A DNA stretch of 37,480 bases from Thermoplasmata archaeon (lineage in GTDB: Archaea > Thermoplasmatota > E2 > DHVEG-1). Position numbers and translations under genes: made by a program. Positions 16,259-24,901 of this stretch are shown here, in pieces. The stretch lies in NCBI GenBank assembly GCA_020054475.1, contig JAHWGJ010000017.1:1-37480 (forward strand). The letters run 5' to 3'. The notes beneath the pieces are model-generated. The model saw nothing but the letters and a program-made list of their open reading frames with translations. It did not search any database and was not told the DNA's origin. Positions within the stretch are counted from its first letter, which is position 1. Each line of letters begins with the position of its first letter.

Positions 16259-17644
16259 ATGAAGAAAGAATTTCCTGGCCATATTTTCAAAGCTTATGAT
16301 GTTAGAGGTATTTATCCATCTGAACTTGATGAGGATCTTGCCTATAAAACTGGTAGAGCTTTTGTAACTTTACTTAAAGATGAATATAAATCTAAAGAAA
16401 AACTTAGGATAGTAGTATCATCTGATATGCGTGTTTCATCACCAGATTTAAAGAAATCATTGATGGAAGGGCTTATTGATCAGGGAGTTGATGTTATTGA
16501 TATAGGTCTTGCATCTACTCCTACTTTTTATTTTGCAGTAGCGTATTATGGATATGATGGAGGAGTGATTGTATCTGCATCTCATAATCCTAAGGAGTAT
16601 AATGGTTTTAAGTTTGTTAGAAGAAATGCTAGAGCTGTTAGTAAGGAAACAGGGATTTATTTAATCAGGGATCTTGCTGAAAAAAATGAGTTTCAAAAAT
16701 TTAAAAAAGGAATTATTACAAATAGAGGGAATGTTTTAGATGATCAATTAAAACATGATATGAAGTATGCTAACATATGTGGAATTAAGGACTTTAAAAT
16801 CGTACTTGATCCTGCTAATGCTATGGGCATCCAATATCTTGAAGCTGTTTTTTCAAAGATACCTGGAGAAATTATTAAAATGAACTTTGAATTAGATGGA
16901 ACATTCCCTGCACATCAGGCTGATCCTCTTCAGGATGAGAATGTTGTTGATTTAAAAAAACGAGTATTGAAAGAAAAGGCAGATCTTGGTATAACCACTG
17001 ATGGTGATGGGGATAGGATCTTTTTTGTTGATAATAAAGGAGAAATAGTTCCTCCTTATATTCTTAGAGGGTTACTAGCTAAAATATTTCTTAGAGATAA
17101 ACCTGGTTCATTTATTTGTTATGATATTAGACCTGGTAGGATAACAAGAGATATTATAATTGAAAATGGTGGTAAACCTGTTATAACCCGTGTTGGTCAT
17201 TCTCTTATAAAAGAGAAGATGATAGAAGTAGATGCTTTTTTTGCTGGTGAATCAAGCGGTCATTTCTTCCTAAGATTTGATGAGGGTTATTATGAAGCAC
17301 CTATTGTTGTTATTCTAAAAATACTTGGGGAATTATCCTTTTCTGGTAAATCTTTTTCAGATTTAATTAAGCCTTATAGGAAATATTATCATTCAGGTGA
17401 GATTAACTCATCAGTAAGTGATAAAGATGGTGTGATGAAGAAATTAGCTGAGACTTTTAGTGATGCAAATGATATCAATTACCTGGATGGTCTTACTGTT
17501 GAATATGATGATTTTTGGTTTAATGTCCGTCCATCTAATACTGAACCTCTTTTAAGACTTAATCTTGAAGCTAAGACAAATAATAAGATGATTGAAATGA
17601 GGGATAAAATGCTAGCAATAATTCGAGAAAAACCCCTAGATTAA
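16259..17644 (+). CDS. phosphoglucomutase/phosphomannomutase
   Basis: 461 residues from the ATG. The four-domain alpha-D-phosphohexomutase signatures appear in order: KAYDVRG near the N-terminus, the phosphoserine loop VSASHNPKEYNG, the metal-binding TDGDGDR, the sugar-binding GESSGHFF, and the phosphate-binding RPSNTEPLLRLNLEAK. It interconverts hexose 6-phosphate and 1-phosphate (glucose, mannose or glucosamine forms). The flanking galE, ugd and galU genes suggest supply of glucose 1-phosphate. Archaeal enzymes of this group are often dual for glucose and mannose, so I give no symbol. It has its own TATA box and no SD. Confidence 0.93.
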   Translation: MKKEFPGHIFKAYDVRGIYPSELDEDLAYKTGRAFVTLLKDEYKSKEKLRIVVSSDMRVSSPDLKKSLMEGLIDQGVDVIDIGLASTPTFYFAVAYYGYDGGVIVSASHNPKEYNGFKFVRRNARAVSKETGIYLIRDLAEKNEFQKFKKGIITNRGNVLDDQLKHDMKYANICGIKDFKIVLDPANAMGIQYLEAVFSKIPGEIIKMNFELDGTFPAHQADPLQDENVVDLKKRVLKEKADLGITTDGDGDRIFFVDNKGEIVPPYILRGLLAKIFLRDKPGSFICYDIRPGRITRDIIIENGGKPVITRVGHSLIKEKMIEVDAFFAGESSGHFFLRFDEGYYEAPIVVILKILGELSFSGKSFSDLIKPYRKYYHSGEINSSVSDKDGVMKKLAETFSDANDINYLDGLTVEYDDFWFNVRPSNTEPLLRLNLEAKTNNKMIEMRDKMLAIIREKPLD

Positions 17645-17682
17645 AGCAATTAATTAAGTTATATTAAAAAAATACGATAACC

Positions 17683-17692
17683 TTTAAATTTA
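17683..17692 (+). promoter_or_regulatory. TATA box of a probable leaderless mRNA
   Basis: TTTAAATTTA is centred about 26-28 bases before the ATG at 17714, with no SD between them. This is the same arrangement as for the preceding gene. Confidence 0.5.
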
Positions 17693-17713
17693 TCTTTAAT
17701 ATAGTCACACCTG

Positions 17714-18979
17714 ATGAATATATCTATTATTGGAACTGGATATGTTGGACTTGTATCTGGCACATGTTTTTCAAAATTCAATCACAATGTAATTTGTGTT
17801 GATATTGATAATGAGAAAATCAAGAAAATAAATAAAGGAATATCCCCGATTTATGAAGAAGGTCTTGATGATCTTATAAAGAAATATAAAAAAAATATCA
17901 AAGCTTCAACAGATTACAAGTCATCAATAAATAATACTGATATTACATTTATCTGTGTTGGAACGCCTTCAAATGAGGATGGGAGTATTGATCTAAAATA
18001 TGTGAAAGAATCAGCTAAAGGCATTGGTGAAATACTAAAAACTAAAAATAATTATCATGTGGTTGTAGTAAAAAGTACTGTTTTACCCGGGACTACAAGG
18101 GATATTATTTTACCTATCCTTGAAAAATATTCTGGTAAAACGGCGGGGGTTGATTTTGGAGTTGCTATGAACCCTGAGTTTTTAAAAGAAGGTGTTGCTG
18201 TTTATGATTTTCTTAATCCTGATAGAATTGTCATTGGATCAAATGATAAGAAAACAAGTGATATCCTAAGGAATCTATACATGGATTTTACATGCCCGAT
18301 AATTGAGACTTCACTTTCAGCTGCTGAGATGATAAAATACGCGAGTAACTGTTTTCTTGCTACAAAGATATCTTTTATTAATGAGATTGGGAATATGTGT
18401 AAAAAACTTGGTATAGATACTTATGATGTAGCAGATGGAATGGGACTGGATAAAAGGATTGGACGTGCTTTTCTAGATTCAGGTATAGGATGGGGTGGTA
18501 GTTGTTTTCCTAAGGATTTAGATGCTCTCTTATCATGGTATAGGGAAAAAAATGAGGATGCAAGAATAATTCAGAGTACTATAGATGTTAATGATTATCA
18601 ACCTTTGAAGCTTATAGATTTATTGAAAAAACATTTACCTGATTTAAAAGGAAAAACAATAGGTGTTCTTGGCCTTGCTTTTAAACCTGAGACGGATGAT
18701 ATACGTGAAAGTAGAGCCATACAAGTAATAGATAAACTACAAAAAGAGGGAGCCTATGTGAAAGCATATGATCCTAAGGCAATGGATAATTTTAAAAAAC
18801 TATTTCCAAATGTTAATTATTGTGATAAAGCAGAGGATGTATTAGATTCAGATGCGATTCTTATAGCAACTAAATGGGATGAATTTAGAGGATTGGATTA
18901 TAACGGAAAAATCGTGATTGATGGGAGGAAACTTGATGAATCCAGAACTGCGAGGATATATGAGGGAGTGTGTTGGTAG
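17714..18979 (+). CDS. UDP-glucose/GDP-mannose dehydrogenase family protein, UDP-glucose 6-dehydrogenase-like
   Basis: 421 residues. N-terminal NAD-binding domain: IGTGYVGLVSG and VDID near residue 30. Then CVGTPS, KSTVLPGT and NPEFLKEG. The catalytic cysteine is C264 in GWGGSCFPKD, with K208 in MIKYASN. C-terminal domain: GLAFKPETDDIRES. The enzyme oxidises C6 of a UDP-sugar twice, giving the uronic acid. Linkage to galU favours UDP-glucose as substrate. The WbpA-type reaction on UDP-GlcNAc must also be supplied for the neighbouring Wbp-like set, and this is the only such dehydrogenase here, so it could serve either. The stop overlaps the galU-like start by ten bases, indicating coupled translation. 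Confidence 0.92.
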   Translation: MNISIIGTGYVGLVSGTCFSKFNHNVICVDIDNEKIKKINKGISPIYEEGLDDLIKKYKKNIKASTDYKSSINNTDITFICVGTPSNEDGSIDLKYVKESAKGIGEILKTKNNYHVVVVKSTVLPGTTRDIILPILEKYSGKTAGVDFGVAMNPEFLKEGVAVYDFLNPDRIVIGSNDKKTSDILRNLYMDFTCPIIETSLSAAEMIKYASNCFLATKISFINEIGNMCKKLGIDTYDVADGMGLDKRIGRAFLDSGIGWGGSCFPKDLDALLSWYREKNEDARIIQSTIDVNDYQPLKLIDLLKKHLPDLKGKTIGVLGLAFKPETDDIRESRAIQVIDKLQKEGAYVKAYDPKAMDNFKKLFPNVNYCDKAEDVLDSDAILIATKWDEFRGLDYNGKIVIDGRKLDESRTARIYEGVCW

Positions 18980-19857
18980 ATATGAAAATTAAAAAAGCTG
19001 TTATACCAGCAGCTGGTCTTGGAACAAGATTTCTACCTGTGACTAAATCAATGCCAAAGGAGATGCTCCCCATAATTGATACTCCTTCAATTCATTATGT
19101 AATAAAAGAAGCTATAAATTCCGGTATTGATGATGTTATAATAATTACTGGCAGAGGTAAACGTGCAATTGAGGATTTCTATGATGAATCCCCTGAACTT
19201 GAAATGAGGTTAAGAAAAGATAAAAAAGATGATCTACTGAAAATTGTAAAGGATATATCTTCACTTGTTAATGTTTATTATATACGTCAGAAGGAACCCC
19301 GTGGTCTTCCTGATGCTATTAGTAAGGCAGAGAAACATGTAGATGATGAACCTTTCGCAGTATTACTTGGTGATGATATAATAAAGTCAAAAATACCATG
19401 TATTAAACAACTTATTGATGCTTCAAATAAACTTGAATCCTCTGTCATTGCTGCTCAAGAAGTCCCAATTAGTAAAATAAGTAGTTATGGGTCAATTGAT
19501 TGTAAGAAAATTGAATCTGATCTGGAAAATGACATATATATGATTGAGGATATTGTAGAGAAACCTAAGCCCAAGGATGCACCTTCAAATATTGCTGCCG
19601 TAGGAAGATATGTCTTTACCCCTGAAATTTTTGATTGTATTAAAAAAACAAAACCAGGAGTTGGAAATGAACTTCAGATAGCAGATTCAATAAAGATTCT
19701 CATGGAGACCCAAAAGGTTTATGCTTCTAAATTCAAGGGGAAAAGATATGACATTGGTGATAAATTTGGTTATATCCAGGCAATTATCGATTTCTCCTTA
19801 GAAAATAAAGAAATCGGAAGAGAAGTAAATGATTATATAAAAAAAATAATCAAATAA
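18970..19857 (+). CDS. galU: UTP-glucose-1-phosphate uridylyltransferase
   Basis: About 291-295 residues. The nucleotidyltransferase signature is KKAVIPAAGLGTRFLPVTKS, with KEMLPI following. LLGDDI and VEKPKP are further landmarks, and near the end GNELQIADSI is typical of GalU. It makes UDP-glucose from UTP and glucose 1-phosphate, feeding the adjacent ugd-like and galE-like products. Possible starts are GTG 18970, TTG 18973 and ATG 18982; GAGGGAG just upstream suits the first two. It overlaps the dehydrogenase gene and is convergent with the aminotransferase gene, only eight A/T-rich bases away. Confidence 0.93.
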   Translation: MLVDMKIKKAVIPAAGLGTRFLPVTKSMPKEMLPIIDTPSIHYVIKEAINSGIDDVIIITGRGKRAIEDFYDESPELEMRLRKDKKDDLLKIVKDISSLVNVYYIRQKEPRGLPDAISKAEKHVDDEPFAVLLGDDIIKSKIPCIKQLIDASNKLESSVIAAQEVPISKISSYGSIDCKKIESDLENDIYMIEDIVEKPKPKDAPSNIAAVGRYVFTPEIFDCIKKTKPGVGNELQIADSIKILMETQKVYASKFKGKRYDIGDKFGYIQAIIDFSLENKEIGREVNDYIKKIIK

Positions 19858-19865
19858 AAAAAAAA

Positions 19866-20966
19866 TTATTTATTGTAAAAAACCTTGATATTTTCTATTA
19901 TATAGTCTAACTGTTCTTTTGATAATTCAGGATATATTGGTATTGATAATATTTCATCTGCAAGTTTTTCAGAAATAGGGAAATCTCCTTTTTTATGCTC
20001 AAGTTTTTCATATGCTGGTTGAAGATGCAAAGGAATTGGATAATGTATTCCTGTGTTTACTCCATTTTCTTTTAGATATTGCATTAGTTCATTTCTTTTT
20101 TTAACTCTTATCTCATACATGTAGTAAACATGTTTAGCATGTTCTTTTTCAATGGGCAGTTCAATATTTTCTGGTAGATTATTATCATAGTATTTTGCAT
20201 GTTTTCTCCTTTGATCAGTCCATTTATTCAGATGAGGTAGTTTAGCGTTGAGTATCGCTGCTTGAAGTGCATCAAGTCGGTAATTGTATCCCTCTATTTT
20301 ATGCTCATATTTTTCTGTACGCCCATGATTAACAAGAAGCCTCATTTTTTCAGCTATTTCATCATTATTTGTAACTATTGCTCCGCCATCACCAAAGCAT
20401 CCTAGGTTTTTTGCTGGGAAGAAACTATAACTCGCTATATCCCCATAATATCCTGGCTGATTGCTATCCCATTCCGCAGCATGAGCCTGTGCAGAATCTT
20501 CTATAACGAAAATCCCGTGTTCATCTGCTATTTCACGTATTCTCTTCATATCAGGCATCTGGCCATAAAGATGAACAACAATTATTGCTTTTGTCTTTTG
20601 ATTAATTGATTTCTCAAGCATATCAATATCAATAAGAGATGTATCTTCATCTACATCGACGAATTTTATTTTACAACCTATATAAGATATGCATTCTGTT
20701 GTTGCAATAAAAGTATTTGGAACGGTTATTACCTCATCACCCTTATTTAATTCAGCTCCAATAAGAGCTAGATGAACCGCTGTAGTTCCACTTGAACATC
20801 CAATCACATGTTTTGCATGGGCAAATTTAGCAAAATTATCTTCAAAATTCTTTAGATATTTACCCATTATAAATGAGGTGTTATCTATTACTTCATGTAT
20901 AGCATCATCAATTTCTTTTTTTATTGAATTATAATTTGCTTTTAAATCAACAAGTGGAATATTCAT
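19866..20966 (-). CDS. DegT/DnrJ/EryC1/StrS sugar aminotransferase (WbpE-like)
   Basis: 366 residues from MNIPLVDL. PLP-dependent sugar aminotransferase: CSSGTTAVHLAL, VPNTFIATTE, EDSAQAHAA and the Schiff-base lysine in SFFPAKNLG (residue 190 counted from the upstream ATG at 20978, 186 from this start). GGTGA placed five bases before the ATG at 20966 decides the start. Its place directly after an acetyltransferase gene and a Gfo/Idh dehydrogenase gene is that of WbpE. WbpE converts the 3-keto group of UDP-GlcNAcA to a 3-amino group, normally before acetylation. Cytoplasmic. The function is inferred from family plus context. Confidence 0.88.
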   Translation of the reverse strand: MNIPLVDLKANYNSIKKEIDDAIHEVIDNTSFIMGKYLKNFEDNFAKFAHAKHVIGCSSGTTAVHLALIGAELNKGDEVITVPNTFIATTECISYIGCKIKFVDVDEDTSLIDIDMLEKSINQKTKAIIVVHLYGQMPDMKRIREIADEHGIFVIEDSAQAHAAEWDSNQPGYYGDIASYSFFPAKNLGCFGDGGAIVTNNDEIAEKMRLLVNHGRTEKYEHKIEGYNYRLDALQAAILNAKLPHLNKWTDQRRKHAKYYDNNLPENIELPIEKEHAKHVYYMYEIRVKKRNELMQYLKENGVNTGIHYPIPLHLQPAYEKLEHKKGDFPISEKLADEILSIPIYPELSKEQLDYIIENIKVFYNK

Positions 20967-20971
20967 AAATT

Positions 20972-21613
20972 TCACCATTTGTAAGCTTCTTCACCATTTG
21001 GATATCTCAGATTTTTAGTATCATTAATTATTGTTATAGGGTTTCCAACTGCAACCTTACCATCTGGTATATCTTTATTTACTAGGCTTCCTGCACCAAT
21101 AAGAACATTTTCTCCTATTTTTACTCCTGGCAGGATTGTGGTATTAGCACCAATTATCGCTTTTTCCTCTATAGTGATTCCTTCTAGGAATTCTTTTGAT
21201 TTTAGAGAATTAGGATATCTTGCATTTGTAAGAACAACATTTGGACCTATCCAGCAGCCTTTCTTAATAGTGCAGTATTCAGGTATGAATACTTGAGAGT
21301 GAAGTCTTACATTGTCCTCAATCTTTGTTTTAAATTCAATAACTGTTTTTGTACCTATGCTAACATTATTTCCTATGATGTTTTCCTCACGAATGTTAAC
21401 ATTATTTCCTGTTTGAAAATTATCCCCAATTTTATTACCTGCATAAATGACAGAATGTGATCTAATTAAAGTATTATTTCCAATAATTGTTTCAAGCTCT
21501 CCTTCATTTCTTTTCATTGGGGGTATACCTATTATACAATAATCTTCTATTGTAACATTTTCCCCTAATAATGTGTTTTTTAATATTTTTACTGTATCTG
21601 ATATATTGCTCAT
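20972..21613 (-). CDS. left-handed beta-helix acetyltransferase (WbpD-like)
   Basis: 213 residues made almost wholly of hexapeptide repeats ([LIV]-G-x4), for example IGDNFQTGNNVNI, IGNNVSIG, IGPNVVL, IGANTTILPGVKIG and IGAGSLV. These form the left-handed beta-helix of trimeric acyltransferases. A loop, TNARYPNS, replaces one coil, as in sugar N-acetyltransferases. With the flanking WbpB- and WbpE-like genes the likely role is N-acetylation of the 3-amino group of UDP-GlcNAc3NA using acetyl-CoA. Its start overlaps the dehydrogenase stop by four bases (ATGA-type), and its end overlaps the aminotransferase region, so the three are translationally coupled. Confidence 0.87.
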   Translation of the reverse strand: MSNISDTVKILKNTLLGENVTIEDYCIIGIPPMKRNEGELETIIGNNTLIRSHSVIYAGNKIGDNFQTGNNVNIREENIIGNNVSIGTKTVIEFKTKIEDNVRLHSQVFIPEYCTIKKGCWIGPNVVLTNARYPNSLKSKEFLEGITIEEKAIIGANTTILPGVKIGENVLIGAGSLVNKDIPDGKVAVGNPITIINDTKNLRYPNGEEAYKW

Positions 21614-22572
21614 TTTATCTCCATCTCCTTTCCAGTTTCAGCTGATTTAATACTCAATTCACATATCCTAGTTGTATAGTACTCCTCTTCTCCAATGTTT
21701 TCTGTTTCAATAAGTCCTTTATTGTTTTTACCATCAACTAAATTAATGAAATATTTTAGTTCATCTTTTAAGGGTTCATTAATTTTGATGTCTTCAATGA
21801 TAGGATCTTTTCTTTGAATTTCTTCGTTTGTAACGATAAGTGGATATCTTATCACTTTTTGGTTAAAAAAGTCTACATATATTTTTTCTTTCTCAGCAAT
21901 TATCCACATATCTCGTTTTTTTTCTGGATGAGTGCAACTTACTTCTATTGTGGCAAAAAAATCTTTATAATCAAGTAAAATAATTGCTGAATCTTCATAT
22001 TTTTCTGATATTAGATTTTTTTTTTTCGCAAATACAGTGGAAGGTCTTTTATTTGTGATATAATTTAAAATATCCATTGGATGTATCCCAAGGTTTAGTA
22101 TTGCCCCTGAATCTCCTCTTGGTGGTTTTGTTGAGTGAATATATCTACAGGTAATGTATTGTATTTCTCCAATTTCTTTTATGAGTTTTTGTACTTTTTT
22201 TATTGAGTTATTAAAGCGAAATAGATAGCCTACCGATAATATGAGATCTTTTGATTCAGCTATTTGTACTAATTTTTTACTCTCTTCTGAATTTATTGCT
22301 ATTGGTTTTTCTACAAGTACATGTTTACCTAATTTTAAACAATCTACTACAATTTGATAATGCGAATTAGTTGGAGTTGATATTATTACTGCATCAATTT
22401 CTTTCAATAGTTTTCTATAATCATTATAATAATTTATTCTATATGTCTCTGCTATTTCTTTCTTATTTTCGTCTATGTCTGAAATACCTATAAGTTCGCA
22501 ATCTATTTTCGATAATGATCTGAGATGATTTTTACCCCATTTACCAATGCCAATAATTCCAATTTTAACCAT
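21610..22572 (-). CDS. Gfo/Idh/MocA oxidoreductase (WbpB-like)
   Basis: 320 residues. The N-terminal Rossmann domain has GIIGIGKWGKNH, the conserved EKP is at VEKPIAINSEE, and G-x-HPMD (LNLGIHPMD) marks the C-terminal substrate half. The family oxidises or reduces sugar hydroxyls with NAD(P). Next to a WbpD-like and a WbpE-like gene it is expected to oxidise C3 of UDP-GlcNAcA. The gene lies 34 bases after the GT2 gene of the same strand. Confidence 0.88.
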   Translation of the reverse strand: MVKIGIIGIGKWGKNHLRSLSKIDCELIGISDIDENKKEIAETYRINYYNDYRKLLKEIDAVIISTPTNSHYQIVVDCLKLGKHVLVEKPIAINSEESKKLVQIAESKDLILSVGYLFRFNNSIKKVQKLIKEIGEIQYITCRYIHSTKPPRGDSGAILNLGIHPMDILNYITNKRPSTVFAKKKNLISEKYEDSAIILLDYKDFFATIEVSCTHPEKKRDMWIIAEKEKIYVDFFNQKVIRYPLIVTNEEIQRKDPIIEDIKINEPLKDELKYFINLVDGKNNKGLIETENIGEEEYYTTRICELSIKSAETGKEMEIK

Positions 22573-22606
22573 GATAGAAGTCCTTTATATGGAGATATTA
22601 TTTAAA

Positions 22607-23605
22607 TTATAGCTTACTATAAAAAATTCCTCTAATAAAGCCTAGACCATATCCTGCATGTATTAAAAAATAGAATAAAATGCTTGATATCACAATACTT
22701 GGTTTTTTTGTAGTCTGTAATGAACTGATTATAGATAACAAAATATATGATAAAACAATTAATGAAATAAACCATATCGGTAATATTTGGAATATTGCAA
22801 GAATTGTCAAAAGAATTATTCCAGCGATAAAACCTGGGCCTATTAGATGTATTATTTTAAGAGTATTTGGGTGTTTTTTAATCATTTTAGCTCTAGCTAT
22901 CCCATATCTATACATTTGACGAAAAAGGGATTTAATGGTATTTCTTTTGAAATGAAATACTTTTGTTTCAGGAGTAAATAAAATTTTATAACCTGCTTTT
23001 TTAAGTCTTAAATCCAATTCAGCATCTTGACCACACCAAAATTCAGGATCAAAATTACCGACATCATTTACAGGTTTTTTTCTATAACATGCAAACGATA
23101 TATGATCAGAATATCTTTCATCTTCAAATTCTGCATTTTGTACGAAAAGATTTTTACCACCCATAAAACTTGAAAATGCTGTTCCAGATACTTTGCCGAT
23201 ATAATTTTGTTTCTCAGGTGAAATATTAGAACAACCTACAGCTACAATTTTTTGCGAACTATTTAATAGTTTCAAAGCTAGGATTTCAAGTAGATTTTCT
23301 TTTGCAGTAACATGACCTGAATAGTTCATTAGCATATCACCAGTTGAATTCTCGATACAAATATTTCTACCTATTGAAGTGTTCCCAGTTGGATTATCCA
23401 TTAATTTAAGGTTTTTATTATTTCTAGCATATTCAAGAATTATCTCATGTGTTTTATCTTTTGAAGGACCTTCTGCTATTAAAATCTCAATTTTATCTTG
23501 CGGGTATTTCAAATTAAGTATGGAATCGATACATTTCTTGATTGTTTTTTCTTCGTTTAATACGGGGATAATAAATGATACTTTGGGATAATCTTTTTCT
23601 TTCAT
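22607..23605 (-). CDS. membrane-bound GT2 family glycosyltransferase
   Basis: 332 residues. A GT-A domain opens with VSFIIPVLNEEKTI; an EGPSKDKT stretch takes the place of the usual DGSTD, and DPEFWCGQDAELDLRLKKAGY matches the acceptor-side (ED)-like motif. After the catalytic part (about 1-240) come two to three hydrophobic segments (about 253-330), so the enzyme is anchored in the membrane. It probably adds a sugar to a lipid-linked glycan on the cytoplasmic face. It is the first gene of the minus-strand operon with the Wbp-like set. A TATA-like CTTAAATAT lies about 30 bases upstream of the start, and the promoter region is shared with a divergent GT2 gene. Confidence 0.88.
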   Translation of the reverse strand: MKEKDYPKVSFIIPVLNEEKTIKKCIDSILNLKYPQDKIEILIAEGPSKDKTHEIILEYARNNKNLKLMDNPTGNTSIGRNICIENSTGDMLMNYSGHVTAKENLLEILALKLLNSSQKIVAVGCSNISPEKQNYIGKVSGTAFSSFMGGKNLFVQNAEFEDERYSDHISFACYRKKPVNDVGNFDPEFWCGQDAELDLRLKKAGYKILFTPETKVFHFKRNTIKSLFRQMYRYGIARAKMIKKHPNTLKIIHLIGPGFIAGIILLTILAIFQILPIWFISLIVLSYILLSIISSLQTTKKPSIVISSILFYFLIHAGYGLGFIRGIFYSKL

Positions 23606-23675
23606 GATTTAATGTCGAATAATATAGTTCAATATTTAAGTTTGGTTGATTATAATTAAATTTATGGAAAAATAG

Positions 23676-24524
23676 ATGATATTAATGGAAAAAAATGGAA
23701 ATAAATCACTAACGGAAAAAATAAGTGTTATCATTCCTTCTTGTAACAGAAGTTCTTATCTTTCACGTGCAGTTAAATCTGTTATTAATCAGAATTATGA
23801 CAATGTTGAGATAATTATTATAAATGATGCTTCAACTGATGATACTAAAGAGATGGTTGCATCTTTTAAGTATAAAAATATAGTCTATATTGAAAACAAA
23901 GTTCGAATGGGTGCAAATTATTGTAGAAATATGGGTTTGAAAAAAGCATCTGGCGAGTTTATTTCATTTTTGGATGATGATGATTATTTTTCTGAAATTG
24001 ACAAAATTGAACAACAGTTAAATATTTTTAAATCCAATAAAAAAATTGTTTTTGTTGGATGTGGATATTTCGATAAATCAATAAATAGGGGCAGATATCC
24101 AAAAGTTAGGGGTAAAATTGACAAATTTCTTTTATTATCTTTTTCTAATATTGAAACCTCTACTATTTTATTTAAAAAATCAGTAATAGACCAAGTAGGT
24201 TATTTGGATGAAAAATTACCTAGTGAACAGAACCATGATTTTTTTTATAGGATTTCTAAAATTGGTGAGTTTGATTATGTACCAAAAATTATGGTTATTA
24301 AAGATATGCCAGACATCCAAATATCTTCAAATTCTATTAAGAAACTTAGAGGTTACATTATATATCATAAAAAACATATTAGTGATATCCAGAATCTTGG
24401 AATAAAAAAATTTCTTTATGCTATGCTTAAATTTGTCTCAGTATCTATAATTTTATTGATCTCAATTTTTATAAGAAATAACCTAAATATACTTAAAATA
24501 ATAGATGAAAAATTAATAAATTGA
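23676..24524 (+). CDS. GT2 family glycosyltransferase
   Basis: 282 residues. The GT-A fold is marked by ISVIIPSCNRSSYLSRAV, INDASTDDT and the DxD motif in SFLDDDDYF (metal and nucleotide-sugar binding), with EQNHDFFYRI as the catalytic-base region. A hydrophobic C-terminal stretch (about 245-265) may attach it to the membrane. The second Met (23685) is an alternative start. It begins the plus-strand half of the glycan locus. Confidence 0.88.
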   Translation: MILMEKNGNKSLTEKISVIIPSCNRSSYLSRAVKSVINQNYDNVEIIIINDASTDDTKEMVASFKYKNIVYIENKVRMGANYCRNMGLKKASGEFISFLDDDDYFSEIDKIEQQLNIFKSNKKIVFVGCGYFDKSINRGRYPKVRGKIDKFLLLSFSNIETSTILFKKSVIDQVGYLDEKLPSEQNHDFFYRISKIGEFDYVPKIMVIKDMPDIQISSNSIKKLRGYIIYHKKHISDIQNLGIKKFLYAMLKFVSVSIILLISIFIRNNLNILKIIDEKLIN

Positions 24525-24671
24525 TTATTAAAGATTTTGTATTAAATTTCTATTTTTTGTATTATAATTAAATTGCTGATTTGTTTTTTATTAATTTATT
24601 ACCAAATTTGAATTAAATTAAAAAATAATATTGTTTTCGTTTTAAAAGAATAATATAATAAATTAATTAAA

Positions 24672-24837
24672 TGTGATCTGACTGTAGAATACAACAAAGA
24701 ATCAATAAAAGAGGCGATAATACAACTTCGTGAAAATCCAGGTTTTATGAGAAGAATTTGGGAGAAATGCTTTAAAAGCTGCAAAGGAAAAATATAATTG
24801 GGAAACAAAAAAAAATTTAATTAATTTATATATATAA
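24672..24837 (+). pseudogene. 3' remnant of a GT4-family glycosyltransferase gene, frameshifted
   Basis: One frame reads EYNKESIKEAIIQLRENPG and then FMRR. Another, shifted near 24755, reads FGRNALKAAKEKYNWETKK and NLINLYI before TAA. Together these match the C-terminal end of family 4 glycosyltransferases (I..AI..L..N, then MG.NA.K.....Y.WE). There is no upstream part of the gene in the 150 bases before it, which are plain A+T-rich sequence. It is a truncated, broken relic next to the intact GT4 gene that follows. Confidence 0.65.
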
Positions 24838-24901
24838 TTCTGCAATACAAGAATAAAATATGTAGAAAAATATTTTATGAACTATTAGTTATATATCAAA
24901 A

